Assembly: GCA_021463865.1 (NCBI GenBank) | Contig: JAJTXY010000031.1 | Span: 1 to 48,118, forward strand | Reading direction: 5' to 3' | Length of the DNA: 48,118 nucleotides | Origin: Anaerolineae bacterium | GTDB taxonomy: Bacteria > Chloroflexota > Anaerolineae > Aggregatilineales > J027 | Notes under the pieces: generated by a model | Databases searched by the model: none | Told to the model about the DNA's origin: nothing | Seen by the model: only the letters and a program-made list of their open reading frames with translations | Translations under genes and position numbers: made by a program | Shown: one piece after another, positions 1-7,665 of the stretch | How positions within the stretch are numbered: the stretch's first letter is position 1 | Layout of the letters: each line of letters opens with the position of its first letter

Positions 1-127
1 CATAGCTACTTTCGCTATCCCCAACGTCTCTTCCCTTGTCTTGCGGTACTCCCTTAATTTACCATCTGCCATTCCCCCGCGCAAGGGTTAAATTTGGGAA
101 AAATTTAAAATTACCTAACCATTCGCC

Positions 128-156
128 CAAAACCCTCTATTTAAGCCAAAACCCTC
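128..156. repeat. Two direct copies of CAAAACCCTC
   Basis: The 10-base unit CAAAACCCTC occurs at 128-137 and again at 147-156, a period of 19 bases, just upstream of the thiamine operon promoter. A period near two helical turns would suit a DNA-binding protein, but no regulator is known here and chance cannot be excluded. Apart from this repeat and AT-rich runs, I see nothing in 1-173. Confidence 0.35.
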
Positions 157-173
157 GTTTGATCAAAATTTGT

Positions 174-202
174 TTGACAAATACTTGGCCCTATGTTAAT
201 GT
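174..202 (+). promoter_or_regulatory. Likely sigma70-type promoter of the thiamine operon
   Basis: A perfect -35 TTGACA lies at 174-179, followed by a 17-base spacer and a weak -10 TAATGT at 197-202. Transcription would start near 209-212, shortly before the TPP aptamer at about 226, which is the expected arrangement for a riboswitch leader. The -10 is only a 3/6 match, so the exact hexamer is uncertain. Confidence 0.5.
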
Positions 203-225
203 CGTTTAACTACAACTGATCGTTA

Positions 226-315
226 CAGGGGAGCTTGAGATAATCAGGCTGAGAGGGCATTTTAAGACAATGCCGACCCTTGAACCTGAACCGGGTAATT
301 CCGGCGGAGGGAGTT
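226..315 (+). ncRNA. TPP riboswitch aptamer (THI element)
   Basis: The conserved core is readable: GGGG at 228-231, CTGAGAGGG near 249-257, ACCCTTGAACCTGAACC near 276-292, and GGGTAATTCCGGCGGAGGGA at 293-312. These match the THI-box consensus that binds thiamine pyrophosphate. The aptamer lies in the leader of a thiamine uptake and phosphorylation operon, which fits exactly. The outermost helix P1 looks weak here. The 3' end of the aptamer (307-314) is perfectly complementary to the 5' arm of the following terminator, giving the switch its two states. Confidence 0.95.
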
Positions 316-336
316 CGCAAGAATATACACATTCAG

Positions 337-366
337 CCACTCCCTCAAAGGAGTGGTTTTTCGTTT
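337..366 (+). terminator. Riboswitch expression platform: intrinsic terminator
   Basis: CCACTCC (337-343) pairs with GGAGTGG (350-356) around the loop CTCAAA, followed by TTTTTCGTTT. The segment 339-346 is also a perfect 8-base complement of aptamer bases 307-314, so an antiterminator can form when TPP is absent. The 3' arm GGAGTGG lies 10 bases before the ATG at 367 and is the only Shine-Dalgarno-like sequence there, so the same hairpin would also hide the ribosome binding site. Confidence 0.85.
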
Positions 367-1029
367 ATGTCTGGTTTCAAAAAAGCCATCGTCGTGGCAA
401 ATGGAACCCCCCAAATGGGCCAAGCCGTGCGGAATGTTCTCGAACATGCGGCGGACGCACTGGTTATCTGCGCTGATGGAGGGGCAGAGGTGGCCTTAAA
501 AATGGGCCTATATCCCCATATCGTCGTCGGTGATATGGATTCCGTTGACCCTAATACACTAGACACCCTCGAAGTCGCCGGCGCTGAACTGCTCCGTTTC
601 CCTCCCGATAAAGATGAGACGGATTTGGAACTTGCCCTGCTGGAAGCGGCTGAACGCGGGGCCACTGATATTTTTATTTTAGCGGCGATGGGAGCGCGGA
701 TTGACCATACTCTCAGCAACCTTTACCTATTAACGCTCCCAGCCCTGCAAAACTGCATTGTCTATCTGGTGGACGATAATCAATCCGTATGGGTCGTCCA
801 GCCGGGTACACATCCCTTAAGAGGAGCCATTGGCGATACGGTTTCCCTGATTCCCTTTCAAGGAGATGCACAGGGAATTACGACACATGGATTGCAGTAT
901 CCTCTGTCCGACGAAACGCTCTATTTAGGGCCAGCGCGGGGAGTTAGTAATGTCATCATTTCACCAGAAGCAAGTGTAACTTTCAAAAGTGGCACACTTC
1001 TGATTATCCATACAATGGGTCACGCATAA
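367..1029 (+). CDS. thiN: Thiamine pyrophosphokinase
   Basis: This 220-residue protein transfers pyrophosphate from ATP to thiamine, making the cofactor TPP in the cytoplasm. The N-terminal catalytic half shows ADGGAEVA and VVGDMDSVD, then DETDLELAL and the MGARIDHTLSN motif, in the order typical of the TPK family. The C-terminal half is the beta-sandwich thiamine-binding domain. Length is normal. A reading frame continues upstream to 280, but that part lies in the riboswitch; the ATG at 367 follows the GGAG of the terminator arm by the right distance and begins with the family's usual short N-terminus. It is the first gene under TPP control, so the product represses its own operon. Confidence 0.93.
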   Translation: MSGFKKAIVVANGTPQMGQAVRNVLEHAADALVICADGGAEVALKMGLYPHIVVGDMDSVDPNTLDTLEVAGAELLRFPPDKDETDLELALLEAAERGATDIFILAAMGARIDHTLSNLYLLTLPALQNCIVYLVDDNQSVWVVQPGTHPLRGAIGDTVSLIPFQGDAQGITTHGLQYPLSDETLYLGPARGVSNVIISPEASVTFKSGTLLIIHTMGHA

Positions 1030-1042
1030 AGGAAAAACACCT

Positions 1043-1333
1043 ATGTCTAGTTCTCGGACAACTGTCGTTGGGGTTCAGGTACTGCCGTTTGTCAATGACC
1101 CCTATCCCGTCGTCGATAAAGCCATTGCCGCAATTCAAACATCGGGTATTCGCTGTATCGTTACTCCAATGGAAACGGTGATGGAAGGGCCGTTGGAAGA
1201 TTGCCTAAAAGCCGCTCAAGCCGCTCACGAAGCCTGCTTTGATGCGGGTGTACAAAAGGCTGTCACGATTATCAAAATCTCGGACGCGGTAAACGGCTCT
1301 ACGATTGACGACAAACTTGCCAAGTACCGCTAG
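1043..1333 (+). CDS. Thiamine-binding MTH1187/YqgV-family protein
   Basis: A 96-residue ferredoxin-like alpha/beta protein of the MTH1187 (PF01910) family, members of which bind thiamine. The family features seen are the N-terminal VVGVQVLPF strand, the AIAAIQTSGI helix, TPMETVMEG, and the C-terminal KISDAVNGSTIDDKL. It lies 13 bases after thiN with AAAGGA at 1028-1033 as ribosome binding site, and directly before the importer permease. Context and family together suggest a cytoplasmic thiamine or pyrimidine carrier or sensor that works with the ABC importer. The precise ligand is inferred. Confidence 0.85.
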   Translation: MSSSRTTVVGVQVLPFVNDPYPVVDKAIAAIQTSGIRCIVTPMETVMEGPLEDCLKAAQAAHEACFDAGVQKAVTIIKISDAVNGSTIDDKLAKYR

Positions 1334-1349
1334 AAGCAGGTCGCCAATT

Positions 1350-2231
1350 ATGAATACTCCGTCGTCAAAAAGGACTCTCTTAAGGATGCCATTGGAAATT
1401 GGGCGAATTATCGTTCTGATTATTCTGATGCTCCTGTTGTTGGTGTTTTTGACCGGGGGAATGGCCCAATTGTATGTAGATTCCAATACGGTGAGCCGCG
1501 ATCAACTAGGGCAGCTCATCCCATCGGCAAACGAGGTATGGCAGGCTTGGAAAACCTATCAAGATGACCTGATGGAAGTCCAAATTCCGAATACGATGTG
1601 GGCTACCTTGACCGGTTTAGCCATTGCGACAGCGATTGGACTTGGTTTGGCCTCGATTATGGATATATTTCCACCGCTGCGCTGGATTCTCTATCCACTG
1701 TTGGTTCTGACCCAGACCATACCGACCTTTGCCATCGCCGTCATTTTGATTTTGTTGTTCGGGTTCGGCTATGGGCCAAAAATCGTTGTCGTAACACTGT
1801 TCTGTTTTTTCCCCATTATGGTCAACACGTTGGATGGCCTCCGCAGCACTGACCCACTGCATATGCGTTTGCTGCGGGCGATGGGCGCGAATAAATTGCA
1901 GACATGGTGGAAAGTTCGATTACCAACCGCCATGCCCTCCTTTTTTAGCGGCCTACGGTTGGCGGCTACCTACAGCGTCGTTGGGGCGGTCATTGGGGAA
2001 TATGTTGGTTCGGGTGAGGGCTTGGGGAAATTTTTGCAGCGTTCCTATCGCTCATTCAATACCGATCAAGTTTTTTTGGTTGTGATTGTCATTGCCGTGT
2101 TGACCGTGCTGCTGGTCTTGCTGGTGACCTTGGTTGAGATGTTGGCGCTGCGCTGGCTGTTGGTAGGCCGTCAATCAAATTCGCTCTCGCAAAAAATTCG
2201 GGCCGTACAGTTGAAGTTTTCGAATCTCTAA
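1350..2231 (+). CDS. thiX: ABC transporter permease, ThiX-type
   Basis: A 293-residue inner-membrane permease of the BPD_transp_1 superfamily. Hydrophobic helices are visible near residues 13-35, 83-100, 110-138, 140-150, 205-225 and 245-275, and the coupling EAA-like loop follows RLLRAMGANKLQTWWKVRLP. Related permeases include those for sulfonates, nitrate and pyrimidines; the riboswitch, the ThiY-type binding protein and the ATPase next to it point to a thiamine-pyrimidine precursor. The frame is open back to 1305, overlapping the previous gene; the ATG at 1350 is preferred because AGCAGG at 1335-1340 precedes it by nine bases. The symbol is by context. Confidence 0.85.
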   Translation: MNTPSSKRTLLRMPLEIGRIIVLIILMLLLLVFLTGGMAQLYVDSNTVSRDQLGQLIPSANEVWQAWKTYQDDLMEVQIPNTMWATLTGLAIATAIGLGLASIMDIFPPLRWILYPLLVLTQTIPTFAIAVILILLFGFGYGPKIVVVTLFCFFPIMVNTLDGLRSTDPLHMRLLRAMGANKLQTWWKVRLPTAMPSFFSGLRLAATYSVVGAVIGEYVGSGEGLGKFLQRSYRSFNTDQVFLVVIVIAVLTVLLVLLVTLVEMLALRWLLVGRQSNSLSQKIRAVQLKFSNL

Positions 2232-2245
2232 AGGATACAAATCTC

Positions 2246-3307
2246 ATGAAAAGGATAGTTATTCCAAAAGCAATCATCATTGCCCTGATTATTGTTGCCC
2301 TACTTCCGGCGGCGGTCATGGCGCAAGACAATGGTTCTAAACCCGACCCTTTAGGTGGGGCAACCGAGTTTGCTAAAGCCAATGAACGTACCTCAGTCAA
2401 ATTAATGCTGGACTGGACACCGAATACCAACCATACCGGATTTTATGTCGCCCAAGCGATGGGGTATTACGATGAAGCCAATCTGGATGTAGAAATCATC
2501 GAGCCGGTGGATACATTGGTCGAAGCCGCTTTGGATGCGGGGATTGTCGAATTTGGGGTCGGCTTCCAAGATTTTACCACCTATGCGTTGGTAGATGGCT
2601 CAGAGGTAATTTCCGTCGCCGCCATTATTCAGCATAACACTTCGGCTTTTGCAACGATTGCCTCCAATGACCCCGTTGAAGGGCCTACCGATTTGGCGCC
2701 TTTGATGTATGGCGGTTTCAGCCAACCCGATTTGGAAAACGCGATTCTATCCCGGTTATTGGAATGCAATGGTGCAACATGGGACGAAAGTCACTATATA
2801 GATGTGGGATATACTGACCCAATCGAACTCATGAATGCTGACCGCATTGACTTTTCTTGGATATTCTATGGCTGGCAGGGGATTCAAGCGGAGGTCGCCG
2901 GGACGGAATTGGATACGGTTATGTTCCAAGACTATCTGGACTGCGTGCCGGACTACTACACGCCAATTTTGCTGACCTCCCAGACCATGATTGACGATCA
3001 TCCTGATGTCGTGGCCGCTTTTGTCCAAGCCACCGCGAGGGGTTATGCTGAAGCGATTGAAAATCCCGCCGATGCAGCCGTGATTTTGTTGGAGGCGGTA
3101 CCGGAATTGGATGCCGATTTGGTTAATACCAGTACCGCATGGCTGGCCGATCAATATATGGCAAATGCACCGCGTTGGGGACAACAAAGCGCCGAAGTGT
3201 GGCAGGGCTTTACAGATTTCTTGATTGAAAACGGCATCATTGAAGGGCCATTTGATACATCTGAAGTCTTCACGAATGAGTTTCTGCCGGGTACAGTTGT
3301 GGAGTAG
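2246..3307 (+). CDS. thiY: Periplasmic binding protein, ThiY/NMT1-THI5 family
   Basis: A 353-residue solute-binding protein with a signal peptide (basic MKR, hydrophobic core to about residue 22, cleavage near AVMAQ at 23-27). The family hallmark LDWTPNTNHTGFYVAQ follows at about residue 54, as in ThiY and THI5-like proteins that bind formylaminopyrimidine. Downstream are the two alpha/beta lobes typical of NMT1 proteins. Ribosome binding site AAGGA at 2231-2235. The TPP riboswitch supports a pyrimidine ligand over sulfonates or nitrate, which related proteins bind. It is the extracytoplasmic capture component of the ThiXYZ importer. Confidence 0.88.
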   Translation: MKRIVIPKAIIIALIIVALLPAAVMAQDNGSKPDPLGGATEFAKANERTSVKLMLDWTPNTNHTGFYVAQAMGYYDEANLDVEIIEPVDTLVEAALDAGIVEFGVGFQDFTTYALVDGSEVISVAAIIQHNTSAFATIASNDPVEGPTDLAPLMYGGFSQPDLENAILSRLLECNGATWDESHYIDVGYTDPIELMNADRIDFSWIFYGWQGIQAEVAGTELDTVMFQDYLDCVPDYYTPILLTSQTMIDDHPDVVAAFVQATARGYAEAIENPADAAVILLEAVPELDADLVNTSTAWLADQYMANAPRWGQQSAEVWQGFTDFLIENGIIEGPFDTSEVFTNEFLPGTVVE

Positions 3308-3317
3308 TCTGATTCCG

Positions 3318-3372
3318 CCTCTCTCTTTGACCTGCTCGACTGAGGGGTGGGAGGGCAGGTCAAGGAGAGAGG
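3318..3372 (+). promoter_or_regulatory. Long hairpin covering the thiZ ribosome binding site
   Basis: Bases 3318-3335 and 3355-3372 are complementary over 18 pairs with one G-U wobble, with a 19-base loop. The 3' arm contains AAGGAG (3362-3367), the ribosome binding site of the ATPase gene starting at 3377. No T-run follows, so it is not a classical terminator. It sits exactly between the binding-protein gene, whose product is usually needed in excess, and the ATPase gene. An mRNA-stabilising and translation-damping role is inferred. Confidence 0.65.
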
Positions 3373-3376
3373 TTTG

Positions 3377-4132
3377 ATGTCCAAACTAGAGATAGATCGC
3401 ATTACCTATACTTACTGGGAAGCTGGTAAACCCGTTCTGGCCCTGCAAGATTTGAGCCTCGCGCTTGCATCCGGTGAATTTGTGACTTTGATTGGCCCCA
3501 GTGGGTCTGGCAAAAGCACTCTCCTCGAACTGATTGTGGGCCTCCTCCAACCCGACAGCGGACAGATTCGGATTCATGGACAGGCGATTGCCAAACGTTT
3601 GGGCAAGGTCGCCTATATGCCCCAACAAGATGCTCTTCTTCCGTGGCGCACGGTTTTGGAGAATGTCATTTTAGCCCCTGAAGTACAGCGCAAGAATCGC
3701 CGTCAAGCGAAGGCCCGTGCCCGTGAATTGATGCCGCTGTTTGGATTAGACGGATTTGCGGACGCTTTTCCGGCCCAGCTTTCCGGCGGGATGCGTCAAC
3801 GGGCCGCATTTTTACGGACGGTTCTGGCGGGTCAAGATATTTTGCTGCTGGATGAACCGTTCGGGGCATTGGACGCCCTGACCCGCCGCGAACTGCAAGA
3901 TTGGCTGCTCAATATCTGGCAGCATTTCAACTATACCATCCTGTTTGTAACCCATGATGTTGAAGAGGCGATCTATCTGGCTGACCGCGTGTTGGTCTTG
4001 AGTCAGCGTCCGGGGTGCATTGTGCAAGAATTGGTAGTTCCCCTACCGCGACCCCGCCAAGAATGGATTACTACGTATCCAACTGATATGATTGCGCTCG
4101 AAACGCAATTATTGACGGCCTTAAGGGGATAA
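3377..4132 (+). CDS. thiZ: ABC transporter ATPase, ThiZ-type
   Basis: A 251-residue ATPase that powers the ThiX permease. Visible motifs: Walker [11 protein letters not shown]-loop PQQDALLPWRTV, signature LSGGMRQRAAFLR, Walker B ILLLDEPFGALD and the H-loop VTHDVEEA, all in usual order and spacing for the SsuB/TauB/ThiZ subfamily. An in-frame ATG at 3347 lies inside the preceding hairpin loop; the start at 3377 is chosen because AAGGAG lies nine bases upstream and the protein then begins at the first beta strand. Its last codons carry the AAGGGGA ribosome binding site of the next gene. Confidence 0.88.
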   Translation: MSKLEIDRITYTYWEAGKPVLALQDLSLALASGEFVTLIGPSGSGKSTLLELIVGLLQPDSGQIRIHGQAIAKRLGKVAYMPQQDALLPWRTVLENVILAPEVQRKNRRQAKARARELMPLFGLDGFADAFPAQLSGGMRQRAAFLRTVLAGQDILLLDEPFGALDALTRRELQDWLLNIWQHFNYTILFVTHDVEEAIYLADRVLVLSQRPGCIVQELVVPLPRPRQEWITTYPTDMIALETQLLTALRG

Positions 4133-4136
4133 TTTC

Positions 4137-4613
4137 ATGGGGCAGACCATCACCGTTCACAAATTGAACCATCAGGGACAGGAAGTTTTGTGGTACACCG
4201 GGGTTGAATTGGAGCGTTCCCCCACCAGTATCCTGCTAGAAGCCTATTTTGCCCGCAACGATTACCCGACGGCGTATCACACCTTTAAAAAGGGTGATCG
4301 CATGGTGGAATGGTTTTTTTCAGACCGTTGGTACAATATTTTCACCTTACATCATCGAGATAGTGACACGCTTGAAGGTTGGTATTGCAATATCACCCGC
4401 CCGGCCCGTTTTGAGAATCATGCGATTTATGCGGATGACCTCGCTTTGGATGTGATGGTCTATCCCGATGGTCGCACACTGGTGCTGGATGCAGATGAAT
4501 TTGCGACCCTCGACCTAGATGAATCAACACGCCAACAAGCTCAAGCTGGCCTTGCTGAGTTGTTGCATCTGGTTGAGACACATTGGGGGCCTTTTGCGGC
4601 GATTCAATCATGA
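4137..4613 (+). CDS. DUF402-domain protein
   Basis: A 158-residue protein with the DUF402 fold: an N-terminal beta strand region, then the core WYCNITRP, a short acidic strand with DDLALDVMVYPDG, and LDADEFATLDLD, followed by a C-terminal helix. Known members are divalent-metal nucleoside di- and triphosphatases (Ntdp type) and the FomD hydrolase. The conserved aspartates and glutamate are present. It starts four bases after thiZ and shares its ribosome binding site region, so it is part of the riboswitch operon. A role in thiamine nucleotide turnover is an untested inference. Confidence 0.8.
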   Translation: MGQTITVHKLNHQGQEVLWYTGVELERSPTSILLEAYFARNDYPTAYHTFKKGDRMVEWFFSDRWYNIFTLHHRDSDTLEGWYCNITRPARFENHAIYADDLALDVMVYPDGRTLVLDADEFATLDLDESTRQQAQAGLAELLHLVETHWGPFAAIQS

Positions 4614-4644
4614 TAACTATTGGATGATTTAGGGAGAAAGCGTC

Positions 4645-5238
4645 TTGTTACTCGATTTTACCCGTCTCAACAACAAAGAAGTTACGATTTTCGAGTTTTC
4701 CAAACATCTCACATTGGATGACTTACACACTGCAACTAATGGGTCTATTGACCGCATGGTGGATTTATTAAAAGATACCGACGATGAGCAGATCACCTTT
4801 ATTCCTCACGACCCCGACGCGGATGATCCCTTTGCGCCTGCGGATGAACGCTATCAGGGGTGGAATTTGGCTCATCTGGTACTGCATGTCACGGCTTCGG
4901 CTGAAGAATCAGCGACCTTTGGCTCACTATTGGCGCGGGGGGTGGTGCTGCCACAAGGGGTGCGAGTGCGCTATGAACCAGATTGGCATCTCGTCAAAAC
5001 CAAAGCCGAAGTGATGCACCGTTTGGAAGAAAGCCGTCGTATCCGCCTGAGTTATCTCAACACATGGCCCGATCAACCACATTTGGATACCTTCCGCGAA
5101 TTTTCACCAGAATCCCATTCATATCGCCAGTTGAACGCAGTGGCCTCAGTGGTGAGTGGCCTGCGTCATGAAAATAATCATTTTGAGCAGATGCGGCGTA
5201 CCCTCGAACAAGCCTTGAATGTCGTCTATACAGGCTAA
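4645..5238 (+). CDS. DinB-like four-helix protein
   Basis: A 197-residue protein that looks like the DinB/YfiT superfamily: a first helix with ATNGSIDRMVDLL, a second helix with WNLAHLVLHVTASAEE and a fourth helix with LRHENNHFEQMRRTLE. These histidines match the positions where the family binds a divalent metal. Members are thiol-dependent transferases or stress proteins; the substrate here is unknown. The start is TTG at 4645 with AGGGAG at 4631-4636 eight bases before it; there is no ATG nearby. As the last gene before a terminator it probably belongs to the thiamine operon, 31 bases after the DUF402 gene. Confidence 0.72.
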   Translation: MLLDFTRLNNKEVTIFEFSKHLTLDDLHTATNGSIDRMVDLLKDTDDEQITFIPHDPDADDPFAPADERYQGWNLAHLVLHVTASAEESATFGSLLARGVVLPQGVRVRYEPDWHLVKTKAEVMHRLEESRRIRLSYLNTWPDQPHLDTFREFSPESHSYRQLNAVASVVSGLRHENNHFEQMRRTLEQALNVVYTG

Positions 5239-5240
5239 AT

Positions 5241-5279
5241 CAAATAAAAAGGGCGAGTTTTGACAATCATGACTCGCCC
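5241..5279 (-). terminator. Intrinsic terminator of the uspA operon
   Basis: GGGCGAGT at 5251-5258 pairs perfectly with ACTCGCCC at 5272-5279. Read on the minus strand the hairpin is followed by TTTTTATTTG, an ideal U-tract for the uspA transcript. On the plus strand the tail CCTTCC is poor, so termination of the thiamine operon here would be weaker. Confidence 0.82.
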
Positions 5280-5302
5280 CCTTCCATGTTTTCATGTAGC
5301 GG

Positions 5303-5803
5303 CTATATATCTTCACCCATGCTCAGATCACTCGTATCCTCGGCCATTTCTTCGGGTTTGTCCGGGTGAATCAATAGCACTGGAATATCGAGGCTTTTCA
5401 TCACCTTGCTGGCAACGCTGCCAAACAAAAACTTTGCTAGTCCGGTGCGTCCATGTGACGACATCACCACCAAATCCGCCCCTTCACCGCGCACATAATT
5501 GATGATGTTGTGGGCGGGGTCACGCCCGTTGATGATATGTCCACGTACCTTGACACCCTGACTGCGAAGGTCATTCCGCAGGGCTATCAGATAGCGTTTC
5601 ATCTCATCTCGTTCAGTGTTGACCATATCGGCTTGGTTGGATAAAGCTAATGTGTCGGCATATTCGGCTAACGGCGAATGATAGACGTGCAGCAAAACTA
5701 ATTCTGCGTCATTCTCAAGCGCGATTTTAGCGGCGTGGGTCACGGCTCGTTCTGACCAACCAGAGCCATCTAGCGGTACAATAATTTTCTGATAGGTAGC
5801 CAC
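5303..5803 (-). CDS. Universal stress protein
   Basis: A 166-residue UspA-family protein, single domain. The N-terminus IIVPLDGSGWSERAV is the usual first strand and helix; the C-terminal ATP-binding loop reads MSSHGRTGLAKFLFGS, followed by IPVLLIHP. The spacing S-x2-G-x9-G-S matches the nucleotide-binding G-x2-G-x9-G-S/T with serine in the first place. A short acidic tail follows. Start is GTG at 5803 with GAGGGG upstream. It is the last gene of a three-gene minus-strand operon with two membrane proteins. Its client process is unknown. Confidence 0.88.
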   Translation of the reverse strand: MATYQKIIVPLDGSGWSERAVTHAAKIALENDAELVLLHVYHSPLAEYADTLALSNQADMVNTERDEMKRYLIALRNDLRSQGVKVRGHIINGRDPAHNIINYVRGEGADLVVMSSHGRTGLAKFLFGSVASKVMKSLDIPVLLIHPDKPEEMAEDTSDLSMGEDI

Positions 5804-5830
5804 GTTTTTCTTTTCCCCTCAAGTGTTGTG

Positions 5831-6418
5831 TCAGACTAATCCACGTTGACGCAGCATATCTTTGCGCTGACGCTCCCAAATCCACCATAAAATGAGTCCC
5901 ACAAAACTTGCCATGAAAAACACGACGAAAAACGGAATCAATAGCGCTACCAATGAGATAAAGATAGCGAGGATATCCTCAAGGACACTGACGACCATAT
6001 TGCCCATCCCCGCTGTCGAAAGGGTAACGGCTGGACGGGCCGTCGCTTTGGCGGCATGAACCGACCCTGCCGAAGCACTTCCTGCCAACAGGCTCATGAT
6101 GGTTAATACTTCAGGGTCAACCTGACCACTCATGCCGCTGGTGCTGACAACCATCATCAACGCGCCCGCCGTCGGACGAATAGCGGTATTGATAATGTCG
6201 TTGACGCTATCCACTGCCGGGATTTTGTCGGCGACGGTTTCGATTACCAATAGGATGAGAAACACTACAAGGGCTGGTTTGGAGGTCAACACCTCGGCAG
6301 GTACGCCTTTGGTATCTATGATGCCTGCTTGTGCCGCCAGATTCATCAAAATCAGTGGCAGATAGGCGTTAAGCCCTGCGCTGGTGGATAACCCCAAGCC
6401 GGAAAGAATCGCTTCCAT
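5831..6418 (-). CDS. DUF4126 membrane protein
   Basis: A 195-residue integral membrane protein. The N-terminal GLSTSAGLNAYLPL and the ADKIPAVDSVNDII loop are characteristic of DUF4126. Hydrophobic segments are visible near residues 12-30, 48-60, 80-95, 100-115 and 145-180. The C-terminus is basic and probably cytoplasmic. The ribosome binding site GGAGAG lies inside the end of the upstream DUF2085 gene, so the two are translationally close. Function is not known for the family. Confidence 0.78.
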   Translation of the reverse strand: MEAILSGLGLSTSAGLNAYLPLILMNLAAQAGIIDTKGVPAEVLTSKPALVVFLILLVIETVADKIPAVDSVNDIINTAIRPTAGALMMVVSTSGMSGQVDPEVLTIMSLLAGSASAGSVHAAKATARPAVTLSTAGMGNMVVSVLEDILAIFISLVALLIPFFVVFFMASFVGLILWWIWERQRKDMLRQRGLV

Positions 6419-6422
6419 AATC

Positions 6423-7298
6423 TCATACTCTCCAGACTAAAAAGGCCGATGTGTCTATATTGAAACCTTCCCATGTACCGGTGAACATATAACGTAAGAA
6501 ATCAATGCCCCCGATCATGGTGATAGCGATGGTTAAACCAATCAAGAGTGGCAGCCACAGTTCCCGCCATTCAACATAAGTTTGGTTACGCTGCATCAAG
6601 GCCAGTGCCATAACACTGCATATCATGGTCAATACTGTCACCACTCCCAATGCACTCAACACCCCAAAAATCAGGAGAATGCCGGAACGCTCACTCAACG
6701 CGGCGACGATTACCAAGCACGCGACCAAACACATGCCCGCTAATTCTTTGAAATTTTCCAGCGGGGCGTGGTTATCCACTTTGGCCCACACTGCGCTGTT
6801 AAAAATCGGCAGAAGCAAATTGATAAAGGTTAAGCCAGTGAACACTCCGGTAATCAGACGGAGGGTATTATTGGGGGAATAGATACCTTTGAATCCGGGG
6901 AATAGATGAAAATAGCTGTTAAAACCATCAATTCCCACCACCACCACAAATAGTCCTAGCACAATCAAAATGCGCCAATTGGGGAGTCGCATCGCTTTGG
7001 AGCGTCCGCCTGCAATCAGCAGCATCAACCCGGAGACCACCCCCAAGTAAATGCCAGTGCAGCGAGCACAAAGGGGCAGTTGGCGATCAAAGGCTTCAAA
7101 CGAGCGGACGGTGATGCGGTGACAGATGGCATAGCCCACCGCATCGGCTTTCCCTAAAACACCTGCTGGGGTCGCCAACAGCCACGCTCCTATGATGATA
7201 ACGGCAAAAAACAAAGCAATCCAAACACTCGTTTTGGAATAGGTATTGGGGTGGATGACCACCTCCACTGATGGCGTTTCTGTCGAGCTAATACCCAT
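6423..7298 (-). CDS. DUF2085 membrane protein
   Basis: A 291-residue membrane protein with the DUF2085 signature CHRITVRSFEAF followed by LPLCARCTGIYLG, i.e. cysteines in the CH...CARCTG pattern that may bind metal or heme. Several transmembrane helices surround it: residues 24-45, 95-115, 120-140, 150-175, 190-215, 220-240 and 255-275. DUF2085 proteins are usually about 120-170 residues; here the C-terminal half adds extra helices. It is the first gene of the operon, with AGGAAAAG as ribosome binding site. No function is assigned. Confidence 0.75.
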   Translation of the reverse strand: MGISSTETPSVEVVIHPNTYSKTSVWIALFFAVIIIGAWLLATPAGVLGKADAVGYAICHRITVRSFEAFDRQLPLCARCTGIYLGVVSGLMLLIAGGRSKAMRLPNWRILIVLGLFVVVVGIDGFNSYFHLFPGFKGIYSPNNTLRLITGVFTGLTFINLLLPIFNSAVWAKVDNHAPLENFKELAGMCLVACLVIVAALSERSGILLIFGVLSALGVVTVLTMICSVMALALMQRNQTYVEWRELWLPLLIGLTIAITMIGGIDFLRYMFTGTWEGFNIDTSAFLVWRV

Positions 7299-7437
7299 TA
7301 ACTTTTCCTGAGAAGTAATCGAATATCATGTGTAAAGCCTTATAATAAGCAAAGACACGCCTATCATCCGACCTTTGTTGATTTTATTATAACACGAGGG
7401 CCGTTCCAAAATGGTGATATGGCAAAGAGGATATGCA

Positions 7438-7665
7438 ATGGCAAGCCAAGCACTCGATAATTTGACATTTGAAGAAGCCTATGCCCAATTGGAAACGATT
7501 GTGGCAAAACTGGAAGGCAGTAATTTGGCATTGGATGAATCATTGGCCTTATTTGAACAAGGCCAAGCCTTAGCCGCCTACTGTCAGAAATTGCTGGAAG
7601 GGGCTGAACTGCGGGTCACGCAGTTAACGGGTGATACCACCGGATTTCAGGCACTTGAAGAATGA
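7438..7665 (+). CDS. xseB: Exodeoxyribonuclease VII small subunit
   Basis: A 75-residue, mostly helical protein with the XseB pattern LTFEEAYAQLETIVAKLE, then LALDESLALFEQGQALA and a final helix with CQKLLEGAE. XseB forms long helical tethers on XseA to make the nuclease that degrades single-stranded DNA. The frame is open back to 7411, but AGAGG at 7426-7430 favours the ATG at 7438. No xseA lies next to it, and its stop codon overlaps the start of an ABC transporter ATPase gene (ATGA at 7662-7665), an unusual partner. Confidence 0.9.
   Translation: MASQALDNLTFEEAYAQLETIVAKLEGSNLALDESLALFEQGQALAAYCQKLLEGAELRVTQLTGDTTGFQALEE

Noticed and set aside
1-3. Possible minus-strand start codon (CAT) at the window edge
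   Set aside because: Only three bases are visible, and the nearest GGGGA lies too far upstream to support a gene start.
2246-4132. Sulfonate, taurine or nitrate importer instead of a thiamine-precursor importer
   Set aside because: Same superfamily, but the THI element, thiN, MTH1187-type protein and the LDWTPNTNHTG motif favour the ThiXYZ assignment.
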